A stretch of 64,000 nt of DNA from Psychrobacillus antarcticus (GTDB taxonomy: Bacteria; Bacillota; Bacilli; Bacillales_A; Planococcaceae): contig NZ_JAIZDB010000001.1 of assembly GCF_029533155.1 (NCBI RefSeq), positions 124,001-188,000 on the forward strand, given 5' to 3'. Shown here one piece after another: positions 1 to 8,999 of the stretch; the first letter of the stretch is position 1, and each line of letters begins with the position of its first letter. The position numbers and the translations under genes were made by a program. A model generated the notes under the pieces. It did no database searches and had not been told where the DNA came from. It was given only the letters and a program-made list of their open reading frames with translations.

Positions 1-605
1 TTAATCCCTGGATTATCTCCTAGAAAATTCTTATATGCTACTTGTCGTCTTTCCATTGGCGCAAAACCTGCTACCCATATTTTTACGATATTCGCTTCAC
101 CATTTGAATCTTCCGCTAGTTTTTCTAGCGTCATTTGAGCCATTTTTTCATCGCCTTGTTCTAAAGAAGTTACTCCTTCAACTTCTACGCCCGCATCAAA
201 TGCGACAACCGGAATTCCTTTTGCAACTGCATTCTCTACCCCTTGGTTTAGTGCCTCTTTAGTACCGTGATCTATTAAAATACCGTCAACTCCTTGATTC
301 ACCGCGGCATCCAAATTGGAAGCCATTTTAGATAAATCACCTTCAGAGGTGAATACGGATACGCTTCCACCAAATTTCTCCACTTGTTCCTTAATACCTT
401 CAATATATTGTGCTGAAAATGTCCCTAAATTTTGTTGCATAACTAATGCAATTTTCTTGCCAGCTAGTGGATTTTCTGTAGCATCTGTATCATTACTAGA
501 GCTAGATGACGTTGCTGCTTCCCCATCCGCTTTTGGCTGACATGCAGCTAATAAAACCCCTATAATTAAAACAGTGAATATCAACCAATACTTATTTGTT
601 TTCAT
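1..605 (-). CDS. Sugar-type ABC transporter substrate-binding lipoprotein (3' end outside window)
   Basis: Reading down from an ATG at 605 there is an open frame to the window edge (about 201 codons). The start shows a lipoprotein signal: short basic start, hydrophobic core, lipobox LAAC with Cys near residue 22, then a Ser-rich linker. The body ([10 protein letters not shown] near residue 50, [17 protein letters not shown] near 105, IPVVAFDAG near 130) is typical of periplasmic binding protein family 4 (ribose/RbsB type). The ATG lies inside the last codons of mtnA (14-nt overlap), so it is translationally coupled to the methylthioribose genes and lies under the same SAM riboswitch. Inference: a binding protein for methylthioribose or a related pentose. 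The substrate cannot be read from sequence; a general ribose-type binder is the alternative. Confidence 0.85.
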   Translation of the reverse strand, partial: MKTNKYWLIFTVLIIGVLLAACQPKADGEAATSSSSSNDTDATENPLAGKKIALVMQQNLGTFSAQYIEGIKEQVEKFGGSVSVFTSEGDLSKMASNLDAAVNQGVDGILIDHGTKEALNQGVENAVAKGIPVVAFDAGVEVEGVTSLEQGDEKMAQMTLEKLAEDSNGEANIVKIWVAGFAPMERRQVAYKNFLGDNPGI

Positions 606-1662
606 AATCCTTCTCCTTTTCAATTGAATCGACTAATTGAGCTGAAATATTTTCCATATAATTCGGATAAATAATACCTTTTTCTGTAATAATGGCAGTA
701 ATATATTTGGATGATGTCACATCAAAAGCAGGGTTAAATACTTTTGTATTTACTGGGGCAATTGCTTTGCCGTTAATACTAATAATTTCCTCTGCTGACC
801 TTTCTTCTATTGGAATTTCTTCTCCATTATTTATGGATAAATCAAATGTAGAGGATGGTGCGGCCACATAAAATGGAATTCCGTATACAGAAGCAAGAAT
901 AGCTAAGTTAAGAGTTCCTATTTTATTTGCTGTGTCTCCATTTTTTGCTATCCGATCTGCTCCAACAATAATTGCGTCTATTCCTTTTGCACCTATTGTG
1001 TGTGCAGCCATACTATCAGTGATAAGTGTCACATCTACACCTGATTGCTGTAGCTCCCACACTGTCAGCCTGCCGCCCTGAAAGACAGGTCTAGTTTCAC
1101 ATGCGAATACTTCAAATTCTTTGCCACGTTCCTTTCCTAGATGGAACGGAGCTAAAGCAGTACCGTACTTTGCAGTCGCAATAGAACCTGCATTACAAAT
1201 GGTCATTACCTTTGTATTATTTTCAAGTAAAGCAAGTGCAAATTCACCAATATTCCGACAGGACTCCTCATCTTCCTGGTGTATTCTCTTTGCTTCTTCA
1301 ACTAGTAGCTGTTTAGCAGTAAGAACATTATCAGTTTGACTTGCTACGTTTAACAATCGGTTGAGTGCCCAAACCAAGTTGACAGCAGTCGGTCGAGATT
1401 CACCCAAGTATGTTGCATCTTTTTTCAGTCTCTCTAGAAAATCAATCATCAAATTTGTTTTATAGCTCTGTGCCTCTATAGCTAATCCATACGCTGCCGT
1501 AATTCCAATGGCAGGAGCACCACGTACTTTTAGGGTAATAATTGCCTCGTAAACATCTTTAAGTGCTTCTAGTTTTGTATAGACAATTTCATGTGGAAGT
1601 TTCTGTTGATCTAAGATTACTAACTGCTTATCATCCCACTTAATCGATAATGGAATACTCAT
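592..1662 (-). CDS. mtnA: Methylthioribose-1-phosphate isomerase
   Basis: 356 residues, the usual MtnA length. It isomerises 5-methylthioribose-1-phosphate to methylthioribulose-1-phosphate in cytoplasmic methionine salvage. Seen: RGAPAIG at 47-53, catalytic Cys in TICNAGS (Cys156), ETRP at 189-192, and the catalytic Asp in VGADRI (Asp236). These match the Cys/Asp pair known for the Bacillus enzyme. The paralogous eIF2B-like family shares the fold, but these residues and the mtnK neighbour settle the call. The ATG overlaps the mtnK stop (TAATG), so kinase and isomerase are coupled. The 3' end overlaps the next gene, an ABC binding protein. Confidence 0.97.
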   Translation of the reverse strand: MSIPLSIKWDDKQLVILDQQKLPHEIVYTKLEALKDVYEAIITLKVRGAPAIGITAAYGLAIEAQSYKTNLMIDFLERLKKDATYLGESRPTAVNLVWALNRLLNVASQTDNVLTAKQLLVEEAKRIHQEDEESCRNIGEFALALLENNTKVMTICNAGSIATAKYGTALAPFHLGKERGKEFEVFACETRPVFQGGRLTVWELQQSGVDVTLITDSMAAHTIGAKGIDAIIVGADRIAKNGDTANKIGTLNLAILASVYGIPFYVAAPSSTFDLSINNGEEIPIEERSAEEIISINGKAIAPVNTKVFNPAFDVTSSKYITAIITEKGIIYPNYMENISAQLVDSIEKEKDYENK

Positions 1663-2849
1663 TATTGAATTTCTCCTAGTAACTCAATTACTGCATCTAT
1701 TGAGTCTATTTCCTGACGACTCACTATTAATCTTTCTCCAACTTTAAGAGTTCTTTTCTTTAATAAAATTCGTCTCTCTTGATTTTCAATACTATCCAAG
1801 TCTTTCACATGTGCCAGTCCGATTGTTCTACGAATGAGCTCACAGCCCGCAAACCCTAACGAATCACGGAATACTTTTTCTAACACAAATGCATCATATC
1901 CTTCTACGTCATTAAACAAGTCGAATTCACTTTGTTTCAAAGATTCTGTAAATTTAGAGGAGAATGTGACCCATGTGTTATGTATATGACCATGTATAAC
2001 ATCACGTTGTTTGCCTTCCCTGGTAATCGATTGAACTATTAAATTTGCCAGAAATAAGCCTATATCAAATCCAATAGGACCATAAAAAGCAAACTCTGGA
2101 TCGATTACTTTCGTTTCCTCTTCACTCGCAAAAATACTTCCCGTATGAAGATCTCCATGCAGCAAAGCTTCCGCTTCTGTCAAAAAACTTCTTTTTAGCT
2201 TTGCCACTTCCAGCTTCAATAAATTGTTATTCCAGATTGCTTCCACTTCGGACTGCAATGCAGCTTCAAAATCATTTGTATCACGATCAAAAAAAGGATC
2301 CGTAAAGATTAAGTCCTCTGTGATTTTACACAACTCTGGATTAGAAAATTCTACAACAAGTGCCTTTTTTTCAAAGGGATGGAGTGCAAAATCAGAAGTA
2401 TTAAAAAGTGTTAAGGCTAGATATTCTCCAATATCAGTTGATAATTTAGGATAGGACTCACCTTTTATCAAACCCTCCCGTACTATTTCAAGATGTGACA
2501 AATCTTCCATGACCGTGATTGCTAAATGTTCATCTGTTGCATAGACTTTCGGAACTAGACCAACTGCATATTCTCCATGTTTTTGTAAGGCACTTGCTTC
2601 AATCTTTGCCCTTTTCAGAGTAAGTGGCCAACTCTCCCCAATTACTTTTGCATAGGGTAAGGCCTGTTTAATAATAACTCCCTTCCCACTTGCTTGATCT
2701 GTTATATGGAATACATAGTTTAAATTTCCATCACCAATCTCTTCACAAACTAATTGAGCTTCGTTCGAGAATAATGATAATTGAATTGCCAGTGAAATCG
2801 CCGTTTCTTGAGTTAATGATTCGTATCGCTTCTTTGCTACTACCGCCAT
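1662..2849 (-). CDS. mtnK: 5-methylthioribose kinase
   Basis: 395 residues, full length for the family. It phosphorylates methylthioribose with ATP, the first step after nucleosidase cleavage of methylthioadenosine. Seen: aminoglycoside-phosphotransferase-like fold, GNLNYVFHI glycine-rich loop at 41-49, Brenner motif HGDLHTGS at 231-238 with catalytic Asp233, and the metal-binding [10 protein letters not shown] with Asp250. First gene of the operon; its leader carries a SAM-I riboswitch and intrinsic terminator. Start is the ATG at 2849 behind a run of purines (AGAAAGGGAG). Confidence 0.97.
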   Translation of the reverse strand: MAVVAKKRYESLTQETAISLAIQLSLFSNEAQLVCEEIGDGNLNYVFHITDQASGKGVIIKQALPYAKVIGESWPLTLKRAKIEASALQKHGEYAVGLVPKVYATDEHLAITVMEDLSHLEIVREGLIKGESYPKLSTDIGEYLALTLFNTSDFALHPFEKKALVVEFSNPELCKITEDLIFTDPFFDRDTNDFEAALQSEVEAIWNNNLLKLEVAKLKRSFLTEAEALLHGDLHTGSIFASEEETKVIDPEFAFYGPIGFDIGLFLANLIVQSITREGKQRDVIHGHIHNTWVTFSSKFTESLKQSEFDLFNDVEGYDAFVLEKVFRDSLGFAGCELIRRTIGLAHVKDLDSIENQERRILLKKRTLKVGERLIVSRQEIDSIDAVIELLGEIQ

Positions 2850-2872
2850 TAATGTCTCCCTTTCTTTTACAA

Positions 2873-2903
2873 AATAAAAAACCTCCTTCCAAAAGAAAGA
2901 GGC
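2873..2903 (-). terminator. Riboswitch-controlled terminator before mtnK
   Basis: On the minus strand CCTCTTTC pairs with GAAGGAGG (stem 2882-2902), followed by a T run at 2881-2875. The upstream half can instead pair with GAGGTT next to the aptamer, giving the usual SAM-I on/off switch. Confidence 0.85.
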
Positions 2904-2924
2904 TTAGAATAAGAGATTCTGAAC

Positions 2925-3082
2925 CTCTTATCTCTCAGAAAGTAAAATTTCTGATGGAATTAGCACCGTGCCTTACGGAATTTTACATTCCGGCGCATAA
3001 AGCGCCCCGTCTCACAACGGTATTACGGTCGGTTGCTGGGCGTCATCGGGCCATTATCCCTCTGCCTGCTCATGATAAGAGT
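2925..3082 (-). ncRNA. SAM-I riboswitch (S box) of mtnK-mtnA
   Basis: The minus strand shows the S-box hallmarks in order: P1 5' strand CTCTTATCATGAGCAGG, GAGGGA, CCCAGCAACCG, GGCACGGTGCTAATTCC, and P1 3' strand GAGAGATAAGAG. S-adenosylmethionine binding favours the terminator and switches the operon off when methionine is plentiful. Confidence 0.95.
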
Positions 3083-3109
3083 GCGATACAACTATGATGT
3101 TTGATTAGA

Positions 3110-3139
3110 ATCCTAGCATAATAGAAAAAGTAATGTCAA
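3110..3139 (-). promoter_or_regulatory. Promoter of mtnK-mtnA
   Basis: TTGACA at 3139-3134 and TAGGAT at 3115-3110 with an 18-bp spacer, just upstream of the S box. Sigma-A type; inferred from sequence only. Confidence 0.65.
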
Positions 3140-3175
3140 CAATTTTTTGAATAAATAAAATTTTTAATTTTCTTG

Positions 3176-3204
3176 TTGACAGAATTTTTATTGCATGAAA
3201 TAAT
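3176..3204 (+). promoter_or_regulatory. Promoter of mtnW-mtnX-mtnB-mtnD
   Basis: TTGACA at 3176-3181, 17-bp spacer, AATAAT at 3199-3204, about 40 bp before the plus-strand S box. It is back to back with the mtnK promoter, only about 36 bp between the two -35 elements. Confidence 0.65.
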
Positions 3205-3243
3205 CAGTATTATTTATTAAATATTTCAACTGAATATATTTTT

Positions 3244-3344
3244 CTTATTTAGAGCAGGTGGAGGGACAAGCCCTATGATACCCGGCAACCGATTCAATTG
3301 TGAACACGGTGCTAATTCTTGCAGCCTACAGGCTGAGAAATAAG
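3244..3344 (+). ncRNA. SAM-I riboswitch (S box) of mtnWXBD
   Basis: P1 CTTATTT pairs with AAATAAG at the far end. Between them: AGAGCAGGTGGAGGGA, CCCGGCAACCG, CACGGTGCTAATTCTTGC and GGCTGAGAAATAAG. This is the second S box of the locus and controls the opposite strand. Confidence 0.95.
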
Positions 3345-3360
3345 AAGTTGTTAAACTATT

Positions 3361-3388
3361 AACCTCTTCTTATTTGAAGAGGTTTTTT
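3361..3388 (+). terminator. Riboswitch-controlled terminator before mtnW
   Basis: CCTCTTC (3363-3369) pairs with GAAGAGG (3376-3382) followed by six T residues. Lies directly after the S box and about 145 bp before mtnW. Confidence 0.88.
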
Positions 3389-3400
3389 ATGTTATCTGTT

Positions 3401-3510
3401 CAGCTCCAGCGCCTAGCCCCTCGAGTCGCTTCAGAATTTCAGCAAAGGCACAAGACGCCTTTAAGTGAAATTCTTCCAGCGCTAGTCGGGGCTGCATAGG
3501 CGCTTGCGCA
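3401..3510. repeat. Palindromic intergenic repeat, family 1, copy 1
   Basis: About 110 bp, much richer in GC than its surroundings. The outer arms AGCGCC / GGCGCT and inner arms GAATTTC / GAAATTC make it a nested palindrome. It sits between the riboswitch terminator and mtnW, so it is part of the mtnW 5' leader. A diverged reverse-orientation copy lies at 60026-60150. Elements of this look are common between genes in Bacillales genomes. Confidence 0.75.
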
Positions 3511-3533
3511 TTTATTAAGTTAGGAGTGAAAAA

Positions 3534-4748
3534 ATGAGCGGAATTACTGCCCACTATCAACTATATGGAAAATCAGGATCTTTTGAAAAAAAGGCCGAAG
3601 ATATTGCACTTGGACTGACTATTGGTTCTTGGACCAATTTAGCTTTGTTAGAACAGGAACAGCTAAAAAAGCATAAAGGAAAGGTAATATCCGTTACGGA
3701 ATTTAAGGATATCCTGCATCCCATTCATCCGGAAAAAGTTAAAGGAGAAATTAAAATTTTCTATCCTGCAGCAAATTTTTCTACTGATATTCCGGCAATT
3801 TTAACAACTGTTTTTGGCAAACTATCCCTGGACGGGGAAGTAAAGTTATTAGATTTAGAATTCGATACGAATATTTTGTCCCATTTCCCAGGACCTCGCT
3901 TCGGCATTCAGGGTATTCGAGAAAGATTAGGTGTTTATGAACGTCCACTAATTATGAGTATATTTAAAGGAGTCATTGGGAGAGATATCGAATATTTAGC
4001 AGAACAACTTAAACAGCAGGCACTTGGTGGAGTGGACCTTGTAAAAGATGATGAAATTCTATTTGAAAATCCACTGACTTCTTTTGAAACACGTATTACT
4101 ACTGGTCGAGAAGTGTTAAATCAGGTGTACGAAGAAACCGGACATCGTACTCTATATGCAGTAAACTTGTCGGGTCGTACATTCGAATTGAAAGACAAGG
4201 CCAAAAAAGCCCGGGAACTTGGAGCAGATGCACTCTTATTTAATGTTCATGCTTACGGGTTAGATGTTCTTCAGGAGCTAGCAGAGGACGATGAAATCCA
4301 GTTGCCACTTATGGCGCATCCAGCTTATAGTGGAGCATTCACATCCTCAGCATTTTATGGAGTTTCAACGTCTTTAGTTCTTGGAAAACTTACTCGGTAT
4401 GCAGGAGCAGACTTCTCACTATTCCCTTCTCCTTATGGTAGTGTTGCACTTGAAAAGTCTATAGCCCTTTCTTTAGGTAAAGAACTAACAAAAGTTAGTA
4501 AGGTTAAACAAAGCTTTCCAGTACCATCTGCTGGCATTCACCCTGGTCTCGTACCACTATTAATGAATGACTTTGGAATAGATAGCATTATTAATGCAGG
4601 TGGTGGTGTACATGGCCATCCCGCTGGTGCTACCGGTGGTGGGCTGGCTTTTAGGCAGGCCGTATCAGCTGTTTTAGAAGGTATTCCATTAGAACAAGCA
4701 GCAAAAAAACAAACTGAATTAAAAATAGCACTTGAATTATGGGGGTGA
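3534..4748 (+). CDS. mtnW: 2,3-diketo-5-methylthiopentyl-1-phosphate enolase (RuBisCO-like protein)
   Basis: 404 residues. It enolises the diketone intermediate in the Bacillus branch of methionine salvage (MtnW plus MtnX instead of fused MtnC). Seen: RuBisCO-like large-subunit fold with a candidate general-base Lys in [10 protein letters not shown] (Lys96), and [10 protein letters not shown] at 165-174, whose Lys171 corresponds to the carbamylated Lys that holds magnesium. PSAGIHPG and the glycine-rich phosphate loop AGGGVHGHP follow in the C-terminal half. It lacks true RuBisCO loop features, as expected of the family. RBS TAGGAG lies 7 nt before ATG 3534. The operon continues 4 nt later with mtnX. 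Confidence 0.96.
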   Translation: MSGITAHYQLYGKSGSFEKKAEDIALGLTIGSWTNLALLEQEQLKKHKGKVISVTEFKDILHPIHPEKVKGEIKIFYPAANFSTDIPAILTTVFGKLSLDGEVKLLDLEFDTNILSHFPGPRFGIQGIRERLGVYERPLIMSIFKGVIGRDIEYLAEQLKQQALGGVDLVKDDEILFENPLTSFETRITTGREVLNQVYEETGHRTLYAVNLSGRTFELKDKAKKARELGADALLFNVHAYGLDVLQELAEDDEIQLPLMAHPAYSGAFTSSAFYGVSTSLVLGKLTRYAGADFSLFPSPYGSVALEKSIALSLGKELTKVSKVKQSFPVPSAGIHPGLVPLLMNDFGIDSIINAGGGVHGHPAGATGGGLAFRQAVSAVLEGIPLEQAAKKQTELKIALELWG

Positions 4749-4752
4749 TTAT

Positions 4753-5418
4753 ATGAGTAAACTTGTAGTATTTTGTGACTTCGATGGAACCATTACCAAT
4801 CAGGATAACATTATGGCAATCATGAAAAAATTTGCTCCACCAGAATGGACTCCAATTAAAGATGATATTTTAGGTCAACGAATTTCCATAAGAGATGGCG
4901 TAGCAAAAATGTTCTCTCTCCTTCCTATTGAGTCAAAAGATGAAATTATTTCTTTTGTAGGTAAACAGGCGATCATCCGAGATGGGTTTAGTGAATTTGT
5001 ATCCTTTGTAAAAAATCACGACATCCCTCTTTACATAATAAGTGGCGGTATAGACTTTTTCATCCATAACTTACTAGAGCCATTCGGGCCTTTTGCAGGG
5101 GTTTATTGTAACGAATCCGATTTTTCTAAGGAAACAATTCACATCGAATTTCCACATGGCTGTGATGAACAATGTACGAGCCAAGGCTGTGGTTGCTGTA
5201 AACCTTCTATTATTCGTAGTCTTCTTGACCAAGATGCTGTGAGTGTTGTAATTGGCGATTCTATTACCGATTTAGAGGCAGCAAAGTTGGGAGATATCAT
5301 TATTGCAAGGGATTTCTTGATTGAAAAATGTGTGGAATTAAACATTACATATGAGCCTTTTGAAAACTTCCATGATGTGATAAAGATAATTGACGCTAAG
5401 TTAGGTGTGGAATTATGA
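4753..5418 (+). CDS. mtnX: 2-hydroxy-3-keto-5-methylthiopentenyl-1-phosphate phosphatase
   Basis: 221 residues, HAD superfamily. It dephosphorylates the enol product of MtnW to the acireductone precursor. Seen: HAD motif I CDFDGT with Asp9 and Asp11, motif II SGG near residue 100, a Cys-rich cap insertion ([10 protein letters not shown]) typical of MtnX, and motif [12 protein letters not shown]. An in-frame ATG exists 21 nt upstream at 4732, but it lies inside mtnW with no RBS. The ATG at 4753 has GGGGGTG 6 nt before it and starts 4 nt after the mtnW stop. The end overlaps mtnB by ATGA. Confidence 0.95.
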   Translation: MSKLVVFCDFDGTITNQDNIMAIMKKFAPPEWTPIKDDILGQRISIRDGVAKMFSLLPIESKDEIISFVGKQAIIRDGFSEFVSFVKNHDIPLYIISGGIDFFIHNLLEPFGPFAGVYCNESDFSKETIHIEFPHGCDEQCTSQGCGCCKPSIIRSLLDQDAVSVVIGDSITDLEAAKLGDIIIARDFLIEKCVELNITYEPFENFHDVIKIIDAKLGVEL

Positions 5419-6029
5419 CATTACAAGATAAATGGGAAGAACTTGCAGACATAAAAGATGAATTAGCTGCAAGAGATTGGTTTATGGGAACTAGCGGAAA
5501 TCTTGCTATTAAAGTACACGAGAATCCTATGGAGTTTTTAGTAACAGCAAGCGGAAAAGATAAAAAAAAGAGGACCTTGGAAGACTTTTTACTTGTTGAT
5601 GCTAATGGAGACCCAGTGAAAAATACTCATTTAAGACCATCTACCGAAACATTACTACACTGTGCAATATATCGAGAAACTAATGCTGGCTGCAGTTTAC
5701 ACATCCATACAGTTGCAAATAATGTTATCTCCGAATTATATGCTGATAAAGGTTCAATTGATTTTCAAGGTATTGAACTTATTAAAGCTTTTGGAATGTG
5801 GGAAGAGGATGCAATACTATCTATACCAATTATCCCCAACTACGCTCAGATTCCAAAACTTGCAGAAGAGTTTGCATCTTATATTTCTGCAGACAAGGGA
5901 GTCATCCTTATTAGGAACCACGGTATAACTGTTTGGGGAAAAGATGGATTTGAGGCAAAAAAATTACTTGAAGCTTGCGAATTTTTGTTTCAGTATCAAT
6001 TAGCATTGCATCAAATACACTCAAAATAG
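5415..6029 (+). CDS. mtnB: Methylthioribulose-1-phosphate dehydratase
   Basis: 204 residues, class II aldolase/adducin fold. It dehydrates methylthioribulose-1-phosphate to the diketone used by MtnW. Seen: GTSGNLA at 25-31 (phosphate binding), the zinc pair in LHIHT (His96, His98), and a third His in [10 protein letters not shown] near residue 160. Glu in GIELIKAFG is a catalytic candidate. The ATGA overlap with mtnX indicates coupled translation. Confidence 0.95.
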   Translation: MTLQDKWEELADIKDELAARDWFMGTSGNLAIKVHENPMEFLVTASGKDKKKRTLEDFLLVDANGDPVKNTHLRPSTETLLHCAIYRETNAGCSLHIHTVANNVISELYADKGSIDFQGIELIKAFGMWEEDAILSIPIIPNYAQIPKLAEEFASYISADKGVILIRNHGITVWGKDGFEAKKLLEACEFLFQYQLALHQIHSK

Positions 6030-6044
6030 AAAGGAAGATTCTTG

Positions 6045-6578
6045 ATGGCAATTATTAAAATCCAAGGAACAAGTGAAACAATCGAAGAGCAAAAAGAGGT
6101 AGCAGCGTTTTTAGAAAGGCAGGAAGTAATTTACGAGCATTGGGACATTAACAAGTTACCGGAAAACCTTCGTGAAAAGTTTGACTTAAGCGATGAAGAA
6201 AAGCAAGAGATTCTCCAAGCTTTCCAAGTGGAAATAGACGATATCTCTACTCGCCGTGGCTATCAAGCGGCCGATATTATCTCTCTTTCTGATTCGAATC
6301 CTAATTTAGACCAACTATTAAAAAATTTCGAACGCAAGCACCTTCATACGGACGATGAAGTTCGGTATATTGTCAGTGGCCATGGTGTCTTCATTATACA
6401 AGGCCAGGAGGAACGTTACTTTGAGGTTCATCTTTCACCTGGTGATTTGATCTCCGTACCTGAGAATATTACACATTACTTCACATTATCAGAGGATCGT
6501 AGGGTTGTTGCTGTTCGTATATTTGTAACAACAGAGGGCTGGGTTCCAGTTTATCAAGAGGATGCAGTAGAACAATAA
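6045..6578 (+). CDS. mtnD: Acireductone dioxygenase
   Basis: 177 residues, cupin fold. It oxidises acireductone to the 2-keto acid of methionine plus formate with iron, or follows an off-pathway route with nickel. Metal ligands are visible as HLHTDDE (His99, His101, Glu105) and His144 in NITHYF. AAGGAAGA lies 7 nt before ATG 6045, preferred over the overlapping TTG at 6042. Last gene of mtnWXBD. The final transaminase (mtnE) is not in the window. Confidence 0.95.
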   Translation: MAIIKIQGTSETIEEQKEVAAFLERQEVIYEHWDINKLPENLREKFDLSDEEKQEILQAFQVEIDDISTRRGYQAADIISLSDSNPNLDQLLKNFERKHLHTDDEVRYIVSGHGVFIIQGQEERYFEVHLSPGDLISVPENITHYFTLSEDRRVVAVRIFVTTEGWVPVYQEDAVEQ

Positions 6579-6645
6579 AAATCCCTTCTCCTCGTAGGGA
6601 TTAACTAAGGAGCAGCTTCTGTTGAAGGTACTTCTTCTACAAACT

Positions 6646-6690
6646 AAAAAAAAGTGGATGGCTCTCATTAGTTGAGCTCATCCACTTTTT
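6646..6690. terminator. Bidirectional terminator between mtnD and the GNAT gene
   Basis: GTGGATG-GCTC pairs with GAGC-(T)-CATCCAC, flanked by an A run on the left and a T run on the right, so it can end both converging transcripts. It overlaps the last codons of the minus-strand gene. Confidence 0.85.
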
Positions 6691-7399
6691 CGATGTCTAT
6701 TCGGTAAATTCCTTTTATGTCTCGTAAAATACATCCATTAGTTTCAAAAATACGTCTCATATGCTTGTTACTTGTATCTGTGCTTCCCACATAAACCTTG
6801 GCACCTAACGTCTTCAAAAGTTCTAATGTAATGGCGTGAAATATCTTGCCATATCCTTTTCCTCGTTGCTCTGGCACAACGCCAAAATAAAACATTCTTC
6901 CTTCATCCGTCGTACCCTGTTCAATATGAGGAATACTAATACCGTAGTTCATACCCTCTTGAGAAAAGATAAAGCACTGATCTCGCCAATTAGCACCTAA
7001 TTCAAGTTCCAGTGACTCCATTATTTGACTGATAGAAAACAAGTTATTTTTGTTAGCTGAACCTCTTCTGCATGCATCGTACAATATAGCAAAATCCGAA
7101 TCAGTAACTTCACTAGCCGAAAGAGACTCTACTTGAAAAGTACTAATATTATTAAATGGTCCTTCCAATGTCTTTGTATACTCTACAATAGAAGACACCT
7201 TATTAAACTGACGTTCTAAAAGCCAGTCCTCATTCTCTTCATCCATCAGAAGTGATAGATATGCTGCTTTTTGTTCCTTCCACTCCGTTAATAATTGGTC
7301 GAATGCAACTAAATAATCTATATTTGGAATCTGAGATACTTTTAATTGATCCACAAGCCAGTATTCTTGTTCTTTTTTTATCAGATTGAAAAGGTTCAC
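6668..7399 (-). CDS. GNAT family N-acetyltransferase
   Basis: 243 residues. The C-terminal half has the GNAT acetyl-CoA signature GVVPEQRGKGYGKIF followed by ASN-type motif B (SNKHMRRIFETNGC). The N-terminal 100 residues are not recognised. Start is GTG at 7399 with GGGGGA about 9 nt upstream. It follows the ABC ATPase gene by 23 nt without a clear terminator, so it is probably the last gene of the lysine-riboswitch operon. Inference: acetylation of lysine or a lysine-derived amine; the acceptor cannot be read from sequence. Confidence 0.8.
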   Translation of the reverse strand: MNLFNLIKKEQEYWLVDQLKVSQIPNIDYLVAFDQLLTEWKEQKAAYLSLLMDEENEDWLLERQFNKVSSIVEYTKTLEGPFNNISTFQVESLSASEVTDSDFAILYDACRRGSANKNNLFSISQIMESLELELGANWRDQCFIFSQEGMNYGISIPHIEQGTTDEGRMFYFGVVPEQRGKGYGKIFHAITLELLKTLGAKVYVGSTDTSNKHMRRIFETNGCILRDIKGIYRIDIEKVDELN

Positions 7400-7422
7400 C
7401 TGTCGATTCCCCCATACTATTA

Positions 7423-8157
7423 TTAGCTTAAAGTTCGTTTTAAAAATGCTTTTGTTCTTTCTTCTCTTGGATGGTTGAAGATTTGTTCGGGAGGGCCTTC
7501 CTCAGCAATTACACCTTTATCCATAAAAACAACCCGATCTGCAACTTCTCTAGCGAACTCCATTTCATGTGTAACTATTAACATGGTAAGACCCGTACTC
7601 GCTAACTCTTTCATCACTTTTAATACCTCTCCGACCATTTCTGGATCAAGTGCAGAGGTTGGTTCATCAAATAACATAACATCTGGTTCCATGGACAGAG
7701 CTCTTGCTATGGCAACACGTTGTTTTTGCCCACCTGACAATTGCTTAGGCTTAGCATTTACATAATGATCCATTCCCACTACTTTTAAGTATTTTAACGC
7801 GATCTTTTCGGCATCTTCTTTAGAACGTTTTAATACCTTTACTTGACCTACCATACAGTTGTTTAACGCATTATGGTTATTAAATAAGTTAAACTGTTGG
7901 AAAACCATCCCTAACTTTTTTCGATAGGCATGGATATCATGTTTTTCATCTAAAATATTCTCTCCGTGATAAATAATTTGTCCACCACTAGGTTTTTCCA
8001 ACAAATTTATGCAACGAAGTAAAGTAGACTTTCCTGATCCAGAGGAACCGATGATGCAAATAACTTCTCCTTTGTTCACTGAAAAATCTATATCTCTCAG
8101 GACCTCATGATTTCCGAAGGATTTACTTAAATGTTGAACTTCGATGACATTTCCCAT
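7423..8157 (-). CDS. Polar amino acid ABC transporter, ATP-binding protein
   Basis: 244 residues, the usual length for GlnQ/ArtM-type ATPases. Seen: Walker [10 protein letters not shown] near 37-45, Q loop VFQQFN, signature [15 protein letters not shown] near 138, Walker [14 protein letters not shown], and switch His in IVTHEM. It drives import with the permease and binding protein just upstream. The lysine riboswitch at the head of the operon points to lysine, or a lysine-related cationic amino acid, as substrate. RBS GGAGGAGAA precedes ATG 8157. Confidence 0.93.
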   Translation of the reverse strand: MGNVIEVQHLSKSFGNHEVLRDIDFSVNKGEVICIIGSSGSGKSTLLRCINLLEKPSGGQIIYHGENILDEKHDIHAYRKKLGMVFQQFNLFNNHNALNNCMVGQVKVLKRSKEDAEKIALKYLKVVGMDHYVNAKPKQLSGGQKQRVAIARALSMEPDVMLFDEPTSALDPEMVGEVLKVMKELASTGLTMLIVTHEMEFAREVADRVVFMDKGVIAEEGPPEQIFNHPREERTKAFLKRTLS

Positions 8158-8211
8158 AGATTTCTCCTCCTTCGTTTAATCGATATTATCATTATTTTTA
8201 GGTAACATAAG

Positions 8212-8937
8212 TTATGGTGGTGGCTGTCCAATCATACTGTAATTTTCTGGTCCATCTAATTTTCTCTCTATATATCGTAATATTAATGTTACTGTAAACG
8301 TCATGACAAAATACAGAATACATGCTATAAAGAACGGTTCGAAATACTTAAAGCTTATACCTGCAACTGTTTTTGCTTGAAAGTATAATTCCGTAACACC
8401 AATTACATTTAATACTGACGTATCTTTAATATTAATGATAAATTGGTTGCCTGTTGCTGGCAAAATATTTCGGATAACTTGGGGTAAAACAACGCTCCAC
8501 ATTGTTTGAACATGATTCATACCAATTGCTTGTGCAGCCTCAAATTGTCCCTTATCAATCGAAATGACCCCGCCACGCACAATTTCTGCCATATAAGCAC
8601 CCGTATTAATCGAAACGATGAATATCGCTGCCATTGTACGGTCCATATCTATACCAAAAGCTAACGCAGACCCATAGAAGATAACCATTGCTTGTACAAT
8701 CATTGGTGTTCCTCTGAAAAACTCAATATAAACAGAAAGTATTAGATTAACTATTTTCAAGACAACGCGTTTTAGCTTTCTTTCAGGCGTGGGAATTGTA
8801 CGAATTACTCCTGCCAGTAAACCAATAACTGATCCAAAGATTGTACCAATTATAGAGATTAAAAGTGTCATTCCTGCTCCTCGAAGGAACATCGGCCAGT
8901 TATTTGTAATCATCGAAATAATATATTCAATGCTCAT
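8212..8937 (-). CDS. Polar amino acid ABC transporter, permease
   Basis: 241 residues with five or so hydrophobic segments and the EAA loop (AAQAIGMNHVQTMWSVVLPQ) of HisM/GlnP-type permeases; EFFRGTPMIVQ is also typical. A longer frame starts at 8955, but that extension encodes the ribosome binding site itself (GGAGGG), so the ATG at 8937 is the real start. One permease gene implies a homodimer channel. Inferred substrate: lysine, from the riboswitch. Confidence 0.92.
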   Translation of the reverse strand: MSIEYIISMITNNWPMFLRGAGMTLLISIIGTIFGSVIGLLAGVIRTIPTPERKLKRVVLKIVNLILSVYIEFFRGTPMIVQAMVIFYGSALAFGIDMDRTMAAIFIVSINTGAYMAEIVRGGVISIDKGQFEAAQAIGMNHVQTMWSVVLPQVIRNILPATGNQFIINIKDTSVLNVIGVTELYFQAKTVAGISFKYFEPFFIACILYFVMTFTVTLILRYIERKLDGPENYSMIGQPPP

Positions 8938-8949
8938 ACCTTTCCCTCC

Positions 8950-8987
8950 TTCCAAATAAAAACCGACTGCAAAAAGATGCAGCCGGT
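8950..8987 (-). terminator. Intercistronic hairpin between binding-protein and permease genes
   Basis: On the minus strand ACCGGCTGCA pairs with TGCAGTCGGT (8987-8962), then TTTTTATTT. It looks like a leaky terminator or 3' stabiliser, a common way to make more binding protein than permease. Confidence 0.6.
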
Positions 8988-8999
8988 ATCACTTCATCC

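Noticed and set aside
2690-3097. A 135-codon plus-strand frame
   Set aside because: It crosses mtnK antisense and the mtnK SAM riboswitch; the RNA element explains the sequence.
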